Shown here piece by piece: positions 10,605-22,417 of a stretch of 64,000 bases of DNA (positions are counted from its first letter, which is position 1; each line of letters starts with the position of its first letter). The translations under genes were made by a program, and so were the position numbers. A model generated the notes under the pieces. The model saw only the letters and a list, made by a program, of their open reading frames with translations. It had not been told where the DNA came from and ran no database searches. Source of the stretch: Neostapfia colusana (lineage: Eukaryota > Streptophyta > Magnoliopsida > Poales > Poaceae); contig JASWHV010000003.1 of assembly GCA_030760725.1 (NCBI GenBank), forward strand, positions 112,252,153 through 112,316,152. Reading direction: 5' to 3'.

Positions 10605-10662
10605 CTAAGGATAGAACTTATGGAGGTGCTCTATGTTCTAAAGATTGGTAGAGGTACCCCAT
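10605..10662 (-). pseudogene. E pol: last residues of Tat-type polyprotein
   Basis: On the minus strand, bases just left of element A encode GVPLP and then, after a small frame slip, NIEHLHKFYP followed by a TAG stop at 10605-10607. WN-x-EHLxKFYP is a familiar end of Tat-type gypsy integrases in grasses. The residues preceding it are found on the other side of A, ending near 63389, where the last readable motif is a CVCLAKEDG stretch. The two pieces are therefore one gene cut by A. Confidence 0.78.
10658..10662. other. Target-site duplication CCCAT of element A, left copy
   Basis: CCCAT at 10658-10662 directly precedes A's LTR (TGTGAGGG) and is repeated exactly at 63384-63388, just after the other end of A (TTTACA). 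Confidence 0.9.
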
Positions 10663-13600
10663 TGTGAGGGCCTGGCCCTTGACAGGGTCGTGCCGCTCGC
10701 CCGGGAATCACATTGGGTGGTGCCGTGCGATGCGGCACCCAACAGCACACATTAAGGAACACATATCACATAAATCAAATGCGGAAGCTTACAAGTATTC
10801 TTTGTAAATAATTTACATCAAATAACTACAGAAGAAGACTAGTTTATCTCATGTTTAATATCTGCTTAGCACTCGAGAAGATGTCCAACCCGCGGACTCT
10901 TCTCGCTAATAACACGAAGTCATACGGCAGTGGCCGGGTTCTCCCTGTGTTAAACGAATTGAAAGTCTCCGAGTCTCACCGGACAACCTCCTCATAAGAA
11001 TCGATGTTAACCTGCAAAACCACTCATATAGCAAGCATGAGCACATAGGCTCAGCAAGACTGACCCATCTCACCTAAAACATGTAACTCTACATGCTAGA
11101 TTGGCAGTGTATAATAGGAAATTACTTTGCATAAAACTCGCCTAATTAGTTGACTCTTACTTTCAAGTTTTAGCAGCAAGTTATTGGCAGACCTTGTGCT
11201 AGGACACATAAGAAGTCCACAATCAAACAAGAAACACATTCCTCTTATGTGCTTTGCCAAAGGTTGAAAGAACCATTAATTTGCTGTAAACTAAAGCATT
11301 TCATTAACAACCAATGTAAAGCTTTCAACCAGCAATTTTTATCATCACACTAGCCTATTCTTTCTATGTCATGGTACAGTGAACAAGTGGTACTCACTGA
11401 CCATGAGGGACGGCGATTATAATCGATTTACACCTGCAGGGTTACCCGAATAACCTGTCACGTACGCCCGTACTCGATGTTGCCTACAACAACCAACACG
11501 GACGACGTACGCAACCACCTTTCATCTGTTAGTCAAGTGTTGAACCGGTCCTGTCGTCCTGAGCAGGAGGTCTCTATGCGGAGCATCTGCAGTGCCCACT
11601 AGCTGATTTACACTTCGCTTCTCTCAACCTACCCTCTGGACGATAAGCAATGCCTCAACAGATCGCTACCCGATCTACATTGGTTTCCCGGTTCCCTTAT
11701 ATCCGGTAAGTCTTCGATACTGTTCTAGCATGTTCAACAGGCCCGCACATGGCTCGGTCCTCAATCGACACAAGCAGATCTATGGCACACAGGCCCGAAA
11801 GTCCTGCTGCCCTTACTCTCCACTCGGTCTCATTTTCTTTCCATGTGAATCATTTTCTATCCTTCTAACCGAGTAGTGTGCCTCTAGCCTATTCTCGTGG
11901 GTAGTTCCAACTACTCGACTTGTACCGAATCCTATACCATTTTAGCATTGCGGTGGCTACTCGAGGTTTGACTCATAAGCCCAAAACCACTGGTTCTCTT
12001 GGCTTTGCATTTGGGTTGCCATTTAAGACTCTAATGCACAATTATAGGAAAGGCATAAAGTAAGTGAGTAAAACATAATACTTTATAAACGGTAAATGCA
12101 AATCAGAGCTTGCCTGTTTTGCAGGTGACTAAGATTATATACTTCAGTTAGTGATGATCACTTGAGGCTTGATCACTTGCTTTCCTTGATTCCCTGATTT
12201 CTACTTCAATTTCTTCACAAGTCTTCACGTCGATGCTATACACGTCATGAATATGCACATGTATTTAATTCTAAAACTTTTGCTAACGAAGTCTACTGAC
12301 AATTTATAAACTGTAACTCTGTTTAAGAATTTGAATTTGAACTGGTTCTAGTGGGTGGGGTTGAGTTAAGCAAAAGTGATCAAGTGTTAAGTGTATTCCC
12401 TTATTGTGGTTTATTCACCTAAATAGGATAAACAGAAAAGTGATGATCCATAGCTCCAATGGATCTGAAAATTTTCATGTGAGTTCCTTGTCATAAGAAA
12501 GTGTTCTGGATCAAAAATTAGAACTTTTCACTGAGTGGTTTATTCAGAACAATTCCCTAAGCAATTAAGAAAAAAGGAATTAATTCTGAAGTAACTCATA
12601 TGTTCATGCCAAACTTAGTGAATTACAATTTCAATTATAGTTCAGATAGCATTCATGAAATTTCCTAAGATTTTGGAGCTAAGGTTTGCCCAGAAATGAT
12701 TTTACAACTTTGGGACTTTATCTGAAAAGTTTCTGTATTCATTTGAACATAGCAAATTGAAATCTGAATTCTCCTACACAAATCAACTCTAAATGATCTG
12801 AAAATTTTACAGGAGTTCAATAACATACTAAGGAATATTCTGGACAAAATTTGGGGATTTTTGGATGAACCAAACTCCCTCTAAAATTCTTTTTCTGAAA
12901 AAATTTAAAGATTTTTTCATAATTAATTATTGACTTTCATACAAATTGGGTTGCATATTTGTATAGATTTTTTCAATATGAATCTAACCCAATTTGAATC
13001 ACCAAATTTGGAGATTCCTAGCAAAAGTTATGCTATTATAAAGTTTGAACCAATTCTGAAATTCAAATAAATTGGGGCGAAAAGTTTAAAGTCTGACGGT
13101 GGGGTCCAGGGTGACGTGGCACATTCTGGGAGGAGAACACACGGGATTACAGGGATATCGTCACACAGTCACAAATGGATCCGGTGCAACAGAAGTTCCC
13201 AATTGGATTTCTCCTCTCACTGACAGCGGGTCCGGCCCCTTCTTCAAGCTCTCGTCATTCCCGCGCGCCCGCGCCCGGAGCTCGCCGGAGCTCAACGGAG
13301 CTCAGTTTCCCGACCTCCTCCCAAGCCCCTGATCGCCACCAGGTCCTAAACCCACGCGCTGAGCACCTTGGTGAAGTTTCCCCGAGCTGGCTAGGTCCCC
13401 AACCCCTCTCGCGACGGTGCAGCGGCTCGGTTCCACTTCGGCGATGGTGCCCGCTCTGCCTAGCTCGCCAAACACTGGGATTTCAAGCTCTACAGAACCA
13501 GTGTGACATGTAGATGCTCGACATGGACGCAAGTTAGCTTGGGAGAGGCTCTAAATGAGCTCTCACCGTGCGCCCGACGGCTTCCGCCATTGGCGCCTCT

Positions 13601-14840
13601 GGAAAAGCTCGAAATAGGCCGTCTACAGGTGGTTTTATGCTAGGGTTGCGAAGAAAAGTTGTTCAGTATCGAGTCTAGCTCGTGTGTGTTCAATTTGGTG
13701 CACTACAAACAAATAAAGATCGGGAATTTGGGGGTTTCTTACCCGCGGGTCGGTTTGCACCGATCAGAGGAAAACTTCAAAATTCGCCGTCGACGATCAC
13801 TGGTTCGGCTTGATCTTCGGAGGTGAGCAGCACGTGGTCTGGTCGCGTCCGAGGATTCTCTTGCTCGGGTGTGAGAAGCTCTCGCCAGGCTGTCCGCGTG
13901 AGCCTCCTCGTCACGGTTCCTTTTGGTCGCCGTGCGAAAAAAGGTTTCTAGGTGTTGGGAGGATGATCACCACTCTGTTGAAGTTCGAGGAGGACGAGGA
14001 ATGATCTGTGGTGCCATTTTGCTCTTCACCGAGGCCTTGCACGCGATGAAATACCAGCTCCCAATTGACCAAGGGTGGTGGTGGTGACTCTCTCCTTGTG
14101 CGCGAGGGAGAAAGGAAACAAAGCACTGCTTCGGGGTTGTGGCGAAGCTGAGCACGGCTTGGAGCCAATGAAACGCACGAGCAGCTCGCAAGCGCGAGGG
14201 AAGCAGCTGGGAGGTGGCTTTGAAGACTGAAGCTTCAGTTGCAAGTCTACTGCCCCCAATGACATGTGGGTCCCACAAGTCAGCTCCCTCTTATCCTCTA
14301 AAAGATCTCAATTTTTGGCAAACAACAAATTCAATTGTTGGAAGTTCAAATCTGAACTGCATTCGGATAATTGGGCAAGTTTCATCCAAATTCAAATTTA
14401 AATTTGACTTCCTATGCAATTTAAAGTCCTCTTTTAAATAGCTAGCAAAGTATCTCCAAAATTCTTGAAACTTTGCATCCCCACTATTTTCGACCTGAGG
14501 AATTCAAATATGAAATCTGATTTTTGATTTGGCTTCTGCAAATGGGACTTCTACCACAACAGTTTGCATTTCTATTGTGCTCCCCCATTTGAAATTTGAG
14601 TTGAACAAATTGAGTTCAAAATCTGAATTTTACTCCCCCTTGCACATGAGAGCTTACACATGGGTTTTAAATTAACTTTGTCCCCCAAACACTCAAATGA
14701 TCCTCGGCTAGAGTGGTGGGACACTCATGTGTGTCATCACATGTGGGAAAATTTAAACAAGTCCCAATTTTTATAAACTTGAAACCAATTGGTGTTCAAA
14801 ACATCAGTTCATTTGTATTCAAAATTTTTGGACCTTTACA
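10663..14840 (-). repeat. A 3' LTR (4178 bp)
   Basis: Starts TGTGAGGGCC at 10663 and ends CTTTACA at 14840 on the plus strand. It matches A's 5' LTR along its full length once nested insertions are removed (for example 13081-13300 against 59880-60080). It holds no gene: 10740-12900 is AT-rich with a conserved inverted repeat at about 11031-11060, 13080-14250 is GC-rich, and 14280-14840 is AT-rich. Small open frames here are chance or repeat-derived. At 4.2 kb it is long even for a gypsy LTR. Confidence 0.9.
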
Positions 14841-14860
14841 TTCCCCCCTTAAAAGAATCT
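14841..14860 (-). promoter_or_regulatory. A polypurine tract
   Basis: The minus strand reads AAGGGGGGAA directly before the 3' LTR, preceded by GAGATTCTTTT, the same layout as D's tract at 42301-42320. This is the plus-strand DNA primer site of reverse transcription. Confidence 0.85.
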
Positions 14861-15141
14861 CATCCCGAGATTATAAGGTAAAAATGAGAGGGAGGATGGT
14901 GAAAAATTACCGGATGTGTGACGTCAAAAGTCCGGATAGTTGGTGCGAAGAATATCCTTTGCTCTCCCATGTCGCTTCATCCTTGGAGTGATTACTCCAT
15001 ACAACTTTATAGAACCACAACGTACGGTTGCGTGTGGTTCAGGCCTTCTCATCAATAATCTGAACCGGTTTCCTCTCGATAGGTGAGATCCGGTTTCAGT
15101 TCCACGATATCCCCCAGCTGAACGGTGGTTGAAAACTTGAG

Positions 15142-18100
15142 TCACTTCCTCAGCTGAGAAATATGGAAGATGTCGTGCACACCGGAGAGCGTTTCTGGTA
15201 ATTCCATCCAGTATGCAACGGATTCACATCTTTCCAGAACCTGGAATGGAGTGATGAATCGGGGTGCCAACTTTCCTCTGACCCCGAATCTGTTCACCCC
15301 CTTCATTGGAAACACACGTAGATACATGTGATCCCCGACTTCAAATTGGAGAGGACGCCTTCTCTGTTACGCATACTGTTTTTGTCGGGATTGGGCGGCA
15401 TTTAAACACTTGAATCAGCCAAACTTTTTCTTCTGCATTGTTGACTAGATCAATCCCGAAAGTGACCCTTTTGCCGGACCACACCAATTCAGCGGTGTGC
15501 AGCATTTGCTTCCGTATAGCGCCTCGTAAGGCGACATCTTGATGCTGGCCTGGTATCCATTATTGTACGAGAATAAAGCTAACGGTAAGTGATCATCCCA
15601 ATTCTTACAGTGGTTCATAGCACAAGCTCGTAACATGTCTTCTAAGATTTGATTTACCCGTTCGGTTTGCCAATCCTTCTGCGGGTGGTACGCTGAACTA
15701 CGGATCAGCTTTGTACCCAAGGCAGCATGTAACTTCTTCCAAAAACGAGACACAAATAAAGTGCCCCGATCTGAGATAATAGTGCAGGGTACGCCGTATA
15801 AGCAAAGAATCCCTGAGATGTACAGTTCAGCATACTTCTTGCCGTCGTAGTTGGTATTGACCGGGATAAAATGGGCAACCTTCATGAGCCAGTCGACGAT
15901 CACCCACACTGAATCATGTTTCTGAAATGTAGTGGGTAAACCGACAATGAAGACCATGCTCACATCCTCCCACTTCTATGCAGGAACACCGAGCGGTTGC
16001 AACAGTCCTGGTTTCTTCATGTGGTCAGACTTAACCCTCCGGCATGTATCAAACTCGGACACGTATTTCACGATTTTCCGCTTCATCCGTGTCCACCAAA
16101 ATTTACCTCTGAGTTCTTTATACATCTTGTTACTGCCGGGCTGAATAGAAAACTTTGACAAGTGAGCCCCGTCAAAAATTTTCTTCCTCAATTCCGGGTT
16201 ACGGGGTACGACGATCCTGTCCTTGAACCACAGCATGCCGTCTCTTTCTGAAAGGAGGATGAGTTCCGATCTTCCGAGAGGTAGGGTAAACTTGATTGGG
16301 TGGAGATCTCGACGTTGATGATCCAAGGCTCCGAACGAACGAAACCCCGCAATCACTACACCACTGCTCCGTTGGTTATCACCCGTGTCACACGAATGAC
16401 CTCACCACGAAGTCTTATCCCTGCAAGTGCAATCAAGGACACAAGCAAGAACAGAGAAGTTGCAATCAAAACTGAATTGATCACGAATTTGGGGTCTCAC
16501 AACCGATGATCGGCAACACTGTTCAATGACAGATGTTGGACCCTAATGTGGTGGAAGATGCTGTATAAAAAGGAGTTTAGGGGCGTGCAAGACCCCTGGA
16601 CGCAACCCTAATGGGCTTCCACATGATACACGGGCCAGCAGCCCAAAAGGCGGTGGCGCAGCACCGAACAGATTCTGGACGCCCACTTGTTTCGCTGATT
16701 CTCGTCAACTTAGAAGGAATTTTGAGGTGGGGCTGGTTCCATTGGAAGGTTTATGAAATCACGGTTCCAACCATATATAGAACGTCCAAATCCGACTCCG
16801 TATGTGTCCGGGACGTCAGTTTTGGTGAAGGCAGCTCCTGGAACCCGAGGTGGAGTCGAAGTCGAGTTGTACTTGGGTTCCTCCTTGGTGTGCACGTCCT
16901 ATCTCCTCCTCCTTGACTCCTTGGACTCCTCCCAGCCCTTGCTGGTCCTCTCCATTGTTCCTGCCGTGCACGTGCTCTAGTGACCGGTCCTTGCATTGTA
17001 TGCAAAGGAGAGATGTTCTCATCACTTTCTTTCCGAAAACATTTCAGTTCCCCACTGTCTACACGTCTCCGCAAATGCGACATACCCTTGTCACGTTTTT
17101 GGGCTGCCGCTATCTCTTCACGGATGGTGGCGATAAGAGCTAAGTTGTCGAGAGCTCCATGTGGAACCACATGCAATGGTGGTTCACTCTCTTCCAACGG
17201 GGTGATGGTCAGATTATCTACGTGTGACTTGTGACTCAGCGCATCCGCCACCACATTTGCTTTGCCGGGGTGATAATGGATTTCTGTTTCATAATATTTT
17301 ATCAGCTCTAACCATCTTCTTTGCCTCATGTTCAACTCCTTCTGAGTGAATATGTACTTGAGGCTCTTATGGTCGGTATATAAACATACGAGGTTAACGA
17401 GTAGGTAGTGCCTCCACATTTTGAGTGCGAGTACCACGGCAGTGAGTTCCAAGTCATGATTTGGATAGTTTTGCTCATGATTCCGGAGCTGCCTTGATCC
17501 ATACATGACCACCCTTCGGTCCTTGCATCAGCACACATCCGAGCCCAATGTCGGATGCATCACAGTACACATCAAACGGTTTTGTTGTGTCTGGCTGCGC
17601 CAAAACCGGTGCTGATGTTAGGTGCTTCACTAAAGCCTTGAATGCTGCTCCACATGTTGGACTCCAAATGTATTTGGTAGACTTCTTCAGCAGCTCGTTC
17701 ATAGGCTTGTCAATCTTTGAGAAGTTCGGAATGAACCTCCGATAATATCACACGAGTCCGAGGAAACTCCGTACCTCGTGGACAGACCTCGGGGACTTCC
17801 AATTCAGCACTTGTGTAATCTTGCTCGGGTCTACAGTGATGCCCTCCACTGAGATAATATGTACGGGGAAAGGTACTTGCAATATACAGAATTCACACTT
17901 ACTGAATTTCGCGTATAGCTTGTGATCCCACAGCCGTTGCAAGACTATACGCAGGTGTTTCGCGTGTTCTTCCTCCGACTAGGAATAAACTAAAATGTCG
18001 TTGATGAAGACCACGACAAACTTGTCCATCTCTGGCATGAATACCGAGTTTGTCAAGTACATGAACTGAGCTGGAGCGTTGGTGAGGCCGAGGAACATGA

Positions 18101-19440
18101 CAAGGTACTCATAAAGTCCGTACCTCATTGAAAAAGCTGACTTCAAAATATCCTCAGCACATATCTTAATCTGATGGTACCCTGATCTTAAATCCATCTT
18201 GGAGAAGATCTTTTCTTAGAACAACTGATCTAACAACATGTCGATCCATGGCAATGGGTACTTGTTCTTGATTGTCACAGCGTTAAACATACGATAATCA
18301 ACACAAAGCCGTAGTGTTTCGTCCTTATTCTTGACAAACAATGCTGAATAACCCCAAGGTGACGAACTTGGTCGTATAAAACCTTTGCTCATAAGGTCAT
18401 TTAGCGGTGTCTTCCACTCTGCCCATTCATTGGGTGCCATTTTGTACGACCTTCGCGAACTCGGTGGTGTTCCCGACGCAAGTTCAATCTTGAACTCTAC
18501 GTCCCGTTCGGGTGGCATGCCCAGTAAAACGTCAGGAAACACATCCGGATATTCACGTACCACCGGAATGTCCTCTATCTTAACAGTTTCCGAGTGGTTC
18601 AATCTTGCAATCGACTGGCGGCCAGAACTAATGTATGAAGACCGTGCTGTGGAGAGTTGAGCTTAATGGTTCGAGAACTGATGTTGAGAACCGCATTGTG
18701 GTAATTCAACCATGACATCCCCAAAATAATGTTGATCTTCAGACCCCCGAGAATAATGAGGGTCGTGGGTTATAGTCTAACCCCCAAACAAAGAGGTGCT
18801 CGGAGGACAACATCGATTAATGTAATGCTACCCCCGGGCGAAGATATGAGGTATTGACTCTTGTAAAAATGGTTTGGAGCTGATGTTGAGCCACAAAAGA
18901 TTTGCTAATAAAGTTATGTGTGGCACCGGAGTCGAAGAGAATTAATACCAGTAGCTTATGCAGAGAAAATATCCCTGCTAACGTGGCTTCTCCTTCCGGA
19001 ACATCATCAATCACTGTATAGTGAATGTTGCCCCTTGTCTGCCGTATTTTCTGCAGATATAGGTACGGGTCTGAATATTAAAAATATGATGGACAGCAGC
19101 CTTGAATTCCCTCCGGACAATACCTAGCATAATGGCCCCTCCGACCACAAGTGAAGCATGGATGTCTCTCCGGTTCTTTGCTAACTTGTGGTTGGAAGCT
19201 AGGTACATATGGCTGCATGATGGAGCACAAACCACCGTCTCATGCTGCTGCTGTGGAGGTGGTGCAAGGTGTGGTACTTGACCAGCAATCAACCTCTGAG
19301 GAGTTAATCGTACAGGGGCCTCCATATTTCACCGAATGGCGTTCGGTACACCAACCGCTACTTTTGGGGCACATCACTCATGCTGGCCTGCACGATATCA
19401 CTCATTTTCCTCTTTCCTATACAGAACAGACCTTGATGCA
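15142..19440 (-). pseudogene. A gag-pol polyprotein, heavily mutated and interrupted by J
   Basis: Read right to left. Fragments of the gag tail with a CCHC knuckle (CFTCGRRGHYARYCP, near 19105-19160) come first, then protease (LFDSGATHNFIS, 18817-19014), RT (18216-18602, 17979-18197, 17748-17942), RNase H (YTDHKSLKYIF and PGKANVVADALS, 17240-17512), the integrase zinc finger and core (15976-16356, 15445-15963), and the region before the chromodomain (15142-15327). The fragments lie in different frames. The RT active-site box reads FIND at 17998-18003 instead of FIDD, so a catalytic aspartate is replaced by asparagine. Solo LTR J splits the gene between RNase H and the integrase finger. Order and motifs match D's intact protein. 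The gag N-terminal half is absent. Confidence 0.88.
16249..17024 (-). repeat. Solo LTR J (776 bp) inserted in A pol
   Basis: The insert begins TGAAAGGAGG and ends CTCATCA, flanked by exact 5-bp duplications CTTTC (16244-16248 and 17025-17029). Element B's homologous pol has no such insert. TG...CA ends plus a 5-bp duplication mark an LTR. Minus orientation is likely: it then starts TGATGAGAACATC, has a TATA-like CTATATATGG at 16771-16780, and its end GTTTACCCTACCTC resembles the U5 of grass gypsy LTRs. Its first ~60 codons read MQGPVTRARARQ, a motif found at the C terminus of some gypsy polyproteins, suggesting that pol ran into the LTR. A TRIM-type element is a less likely alternative. Confidence 0.75.
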
Positions 19441-20428
19441 CTAAATCTAGATTTTGATCCAGTTAAAAACATTTTCACAACTCAGGTTGAATACCAAAGT
19501 TAAAGTTAATTTCAATATATTTCCAACATGTATTCATATGCCTCCAAATCATTTCTGGAACAAAGTTATGATTTTCCAAAGTTGACAGAATTCCTTGATA
19601 AAATTTGCCAGCATCTCCTCTGAATGTGGCTATTTTTATCACAGTTGTATCTGAAAATACAATATGAATCTGAACAAACTTTGAACTACAACAATGTTGC
19701 ATATCTCATAACCTTTCCAATGGTTTATCATATGATCCTTAAGGATTTTTCTACATAGAGTTATGGCTGAAATACAGAAATGTCCAGAGAGGTTTTGCTT
19801 CTGTCCTGGTTCTGGACAGGTTGCCTTCAACTGGACTTTCCACCAATTTGACGTGTGATTTTTCTCTGGAGGTCTACAGAGAATTTATATAGCACTTAAG
19901 AATCTTTCCAGAACTGTATCATACGCCTCCATTGGGCAAATCTACACAGAGCTATGCTCTGTCAAATTCCAGCAAAAATTTCTGCCAGAACAGAGCACTC
20001 TGTTTTTGAAACTATTTTTGAAGCCTAATCATCCTCTCATTTGAATCTTAGCTCAAATAAGAGTTAAAGAACTAACATTTGTTTCAGAACTTCCATTTTT
20101 TGTTGAAAGTTAGTTCATGAGTCATTTCTTCATAGGGAAGAGGTTATTAAGTTTAGTACGGTGTCGATGCACCATTTGAGACATGTCGATACTACGTTGC
20201 CTCATCAAAAGAAAAACCTAACCGGATTATACCGGCGTATCCGTATCGGTGGCACTAAGACTGTCACTCGCAACCGTGTGCTACTCGTACTATGGTTTCG
20301 TGGTTAAAACACCTGCACAACTCACACAAAATCATCAGGTTCGGCTGCACACAGAACCCGGTCCCAATACAGTTCCATACAACCGTCCGTCCTCACTTGC
20401 ACGGTTGTTCTCAAGCCAAACATGCCTT
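19441..20428. other. Unassigned block in A leader, where gag N terminus is expected
   Basis: About 1 kb of mostly AT-rich DNA (19441-20170), then a mixed block (20170-20428), lies between A's gag tail and element B. No capsid coding is visible although A should encode it here. It resembles LTR-type sequence in composition but I cannot match it to any LTR in the window. It could be a diverged insertion or an old replacement. The last five bases (20424-20428, GCCTT) are B's target-site duplication. Confidence 0.4.
20424..20428. other. Target-site duplication GCCTT of element B, left copy
   Basis: GCCTT at 20424-20428 precedes TGCAAGGACC, the left end of B, and is repeated at 45750-45754 after B's right end CCCTTACA. 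Confidence 0.8.
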
Positions 20429-22241
20429 TGCAAGGACCTGACGGTCTTGACTAGCCCGGATCATGCTGAGGGGTGCTACGTTGCACAGCACTGGATAACA
20501 CACCAAAAGGTACAAAGCGGAAGCAAAATTTTTATTACATAAAGCATTTATGAACAGATTTACAACAAAATACTCGTGCCCGCACGCGTGCCCGTGCTGC
20601 CCCCTCGCCGGAGCTCGATGGATCTTTCTACTCCGACCACCTCTCGGCCTAATTCTCTTTGCCTATGAGTTTGGGAGGGCGAGGAACCCGTCTGTGGCAC
20701 GAGCTAGAGCTACCGGCGGCCGGAATACCGGCGTCGGCGTGCGGTTGCTTCGGTACAACTTCAGCGCCGTCGGCCGACCGACCTAGCCCGGCCAAAGCTT
20801 GGCTAAATGGCTCTAAAGAACCAGTGGACCTCGAGGATCATCGACATAGCCTCAAACTCGCTCGGGAATGGCTCCAACTAGGTTGTCACCGTGTGCCCGC
20901 TTCATGCCGACATGTGCGTGCTCGGGAGAGCTTGAAATACGCCGCTATGAGTCGGTTTCAAGATAGGGTCGCTAAAAAGAAAATGATCGCCGGCTACTCC
21001 AGCCTCTATGTGCAAGATTTGGTGATCTAACAATGAATAGGGAGGAAGAATTTGGAGTTCCCGTACCGGAACGGCGGTTTGTGCATGCCGGAAAAACATC
21101 ACCGAATTTATAGGCGACGATCCACGGCTTGATCAACCAGTTGTGCAGAAGCAGCGCTGTGGTCTAGCGCCCCTCTGATCTTCCTCACTTGGGCGTGAAA
21201 ACTACCCAGTCGGGCTGTCCATGAGAGCACCTCGTGGCGGTCACTTTCGGTTGCCGCGAGTAGCGACGGTTCTAGGGTCGGAAAGCTCGAAGATGGAGCG
21301 CTTGCATGCTGTGGAAGTGTAGGACGAGCAACCGGTGCGGTTTTACAGCTCGGGGATAGGTTGTGCGCGAGGGTTGCTGGTTTCCCGATCGGAACCAAGG
21401 TAGCGGCGGTGTGTGGTGCTGTTTCTTGCGCGAGGGAGAAGAGTGACAAGCAAACTGATCTTTCGCCGGCTCGGGCTCGAGGATAAGGGGCGCTGGGGTG
21501 TCGCTCGGCTACAGGACTCGGCGAGCAGGTGGTGGCAGCAGCTACGGCGCCGTCGCGCTCGCGAGTGCAGCCCGGGAAACAGAGCAACGGCGCCTCAGTC
21601 GAGGTTCCCCTTGGTTGTGACACTGACAGTGGGTCCCACTGTTCCATTTTGTCCTAAAAACTTGAATTTCTCTACTGCTCTTAATTTGGGGACCCTAGTA
21701 CCCCTTGTGATTTGATCTAACATCAAAATGGCCAGTTGAATTTGAACAATTCAAAGTGTGATTTGATTTGATCAAATTTGCAGCAAAGTTAACTGAAATT
21801 CAAATTTGATTTGAATTTAGCCAAAATAGCTCATGTCAAGATCAACTCCAAATGGAGTGAAAATTGGTGTGTGAGCTCACAAAAATGTGCTGAGTGTGAA
21901 TATGAATCCCACTTTTGAATTCATGTGATGAAAGGAGTTTGAATTTGAATTTAAATTCAATACTAGCCTTTTTCTAATTGTACCCAAGAATACCTCAAAA
22001 GGTTTTGGATTTGGGTGAAATTTGGCATGATCATTCCTAACAAGGTTTAGGATTTTTTCATATGCTCAGCCCCTATATGATGCATGTGGGAAATACCACT
22101 TTTTCATTTTGTGAATTTATCTTCTAATGACTTTCTTGATGGTGGTTACTTGCTCTTCAAATGTGTTCATATGATTTCCTCAAATGAGGTGAGTGTGGTG
22201 TGATGAACACTTTTAGCCAATGAAAAACTTGGGCCCTTACA
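20429..22241 (-). repeat. B 3' LTR (1813 bp, internally shortened)
   Basis: Left end TGCAAGGACC with a CGGAAGC...TTTATTAC block, similar in layout to the left end of A's LTR. From about 20590 it matches 32090-33067 and 45093-45749 of B's 5' LTR closely (CCGACCACCTCTCGGCCTAA, CAGCCCGGGAAACAG). It ends CCCTTACA at 22241. The AT-rich middle found at 30700-32080 in the 5' LTR is absent here, so one LTR has been internally deleted or the two differ by recombination. No gene. Confidence 0.82.
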
Positions 22242-22262
22242 TTCCTCCGCCTTAAAAGAATA
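22242..22262 (-). promoter_or_regulatory. B polypurine tract
   Basis: The minus strand reads TTCTTTTAAGGCGGAGGAAT directly before the 3' LTR, the same position as in A and D but with pyrimidine interruptions in the purine run. Confidence 0.7.
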
Positions 22263-22417
22263 TCGTCTCGGGATTATAAGTTAAAAATGAGAGAGAGGAT
22301 GGTGGAAAATTACCGGATGTGCGACGTTAAAAAGTCAGGGTAGTTAGCGCAAAGAAAGCCTTCGCTCTCCCATGTCGCTTCATCTATGGAGTGATTACTC
22401 CATAGAACTTTATAAAA

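Larger units (their letters stand above)
7728..10662 (-). mobile_element. Element E, left piece: 3' internal region of a Tat-like Ty3/gypsy element
   Basis: E is the outermost element. Its coding strand is minus: pol enters from 63384-64000, is cut by A, and ends at 10605. Left of the pol stop come a spacer with tandem repeats and a hairpin, and then a long ORF on the opposite strand (7728-9226). An additional antisense ORF between pol and the 3' LTR is a known feature of Tat-lineage elements such as Grande and Cinful-like elements of grasses. E's 3' LTR is not in the window because G inserted into the antisense ORF. Confidence 0.82.

Noticed and set aside
11100..13080. Search for host exons or small RNA genes in the long AT-rich LTR stretch
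   Set aside because: The region is matched along its length by 46580-48338 and 59680-59880, so it is LTR; no splice-bounded coding blocks recognised.
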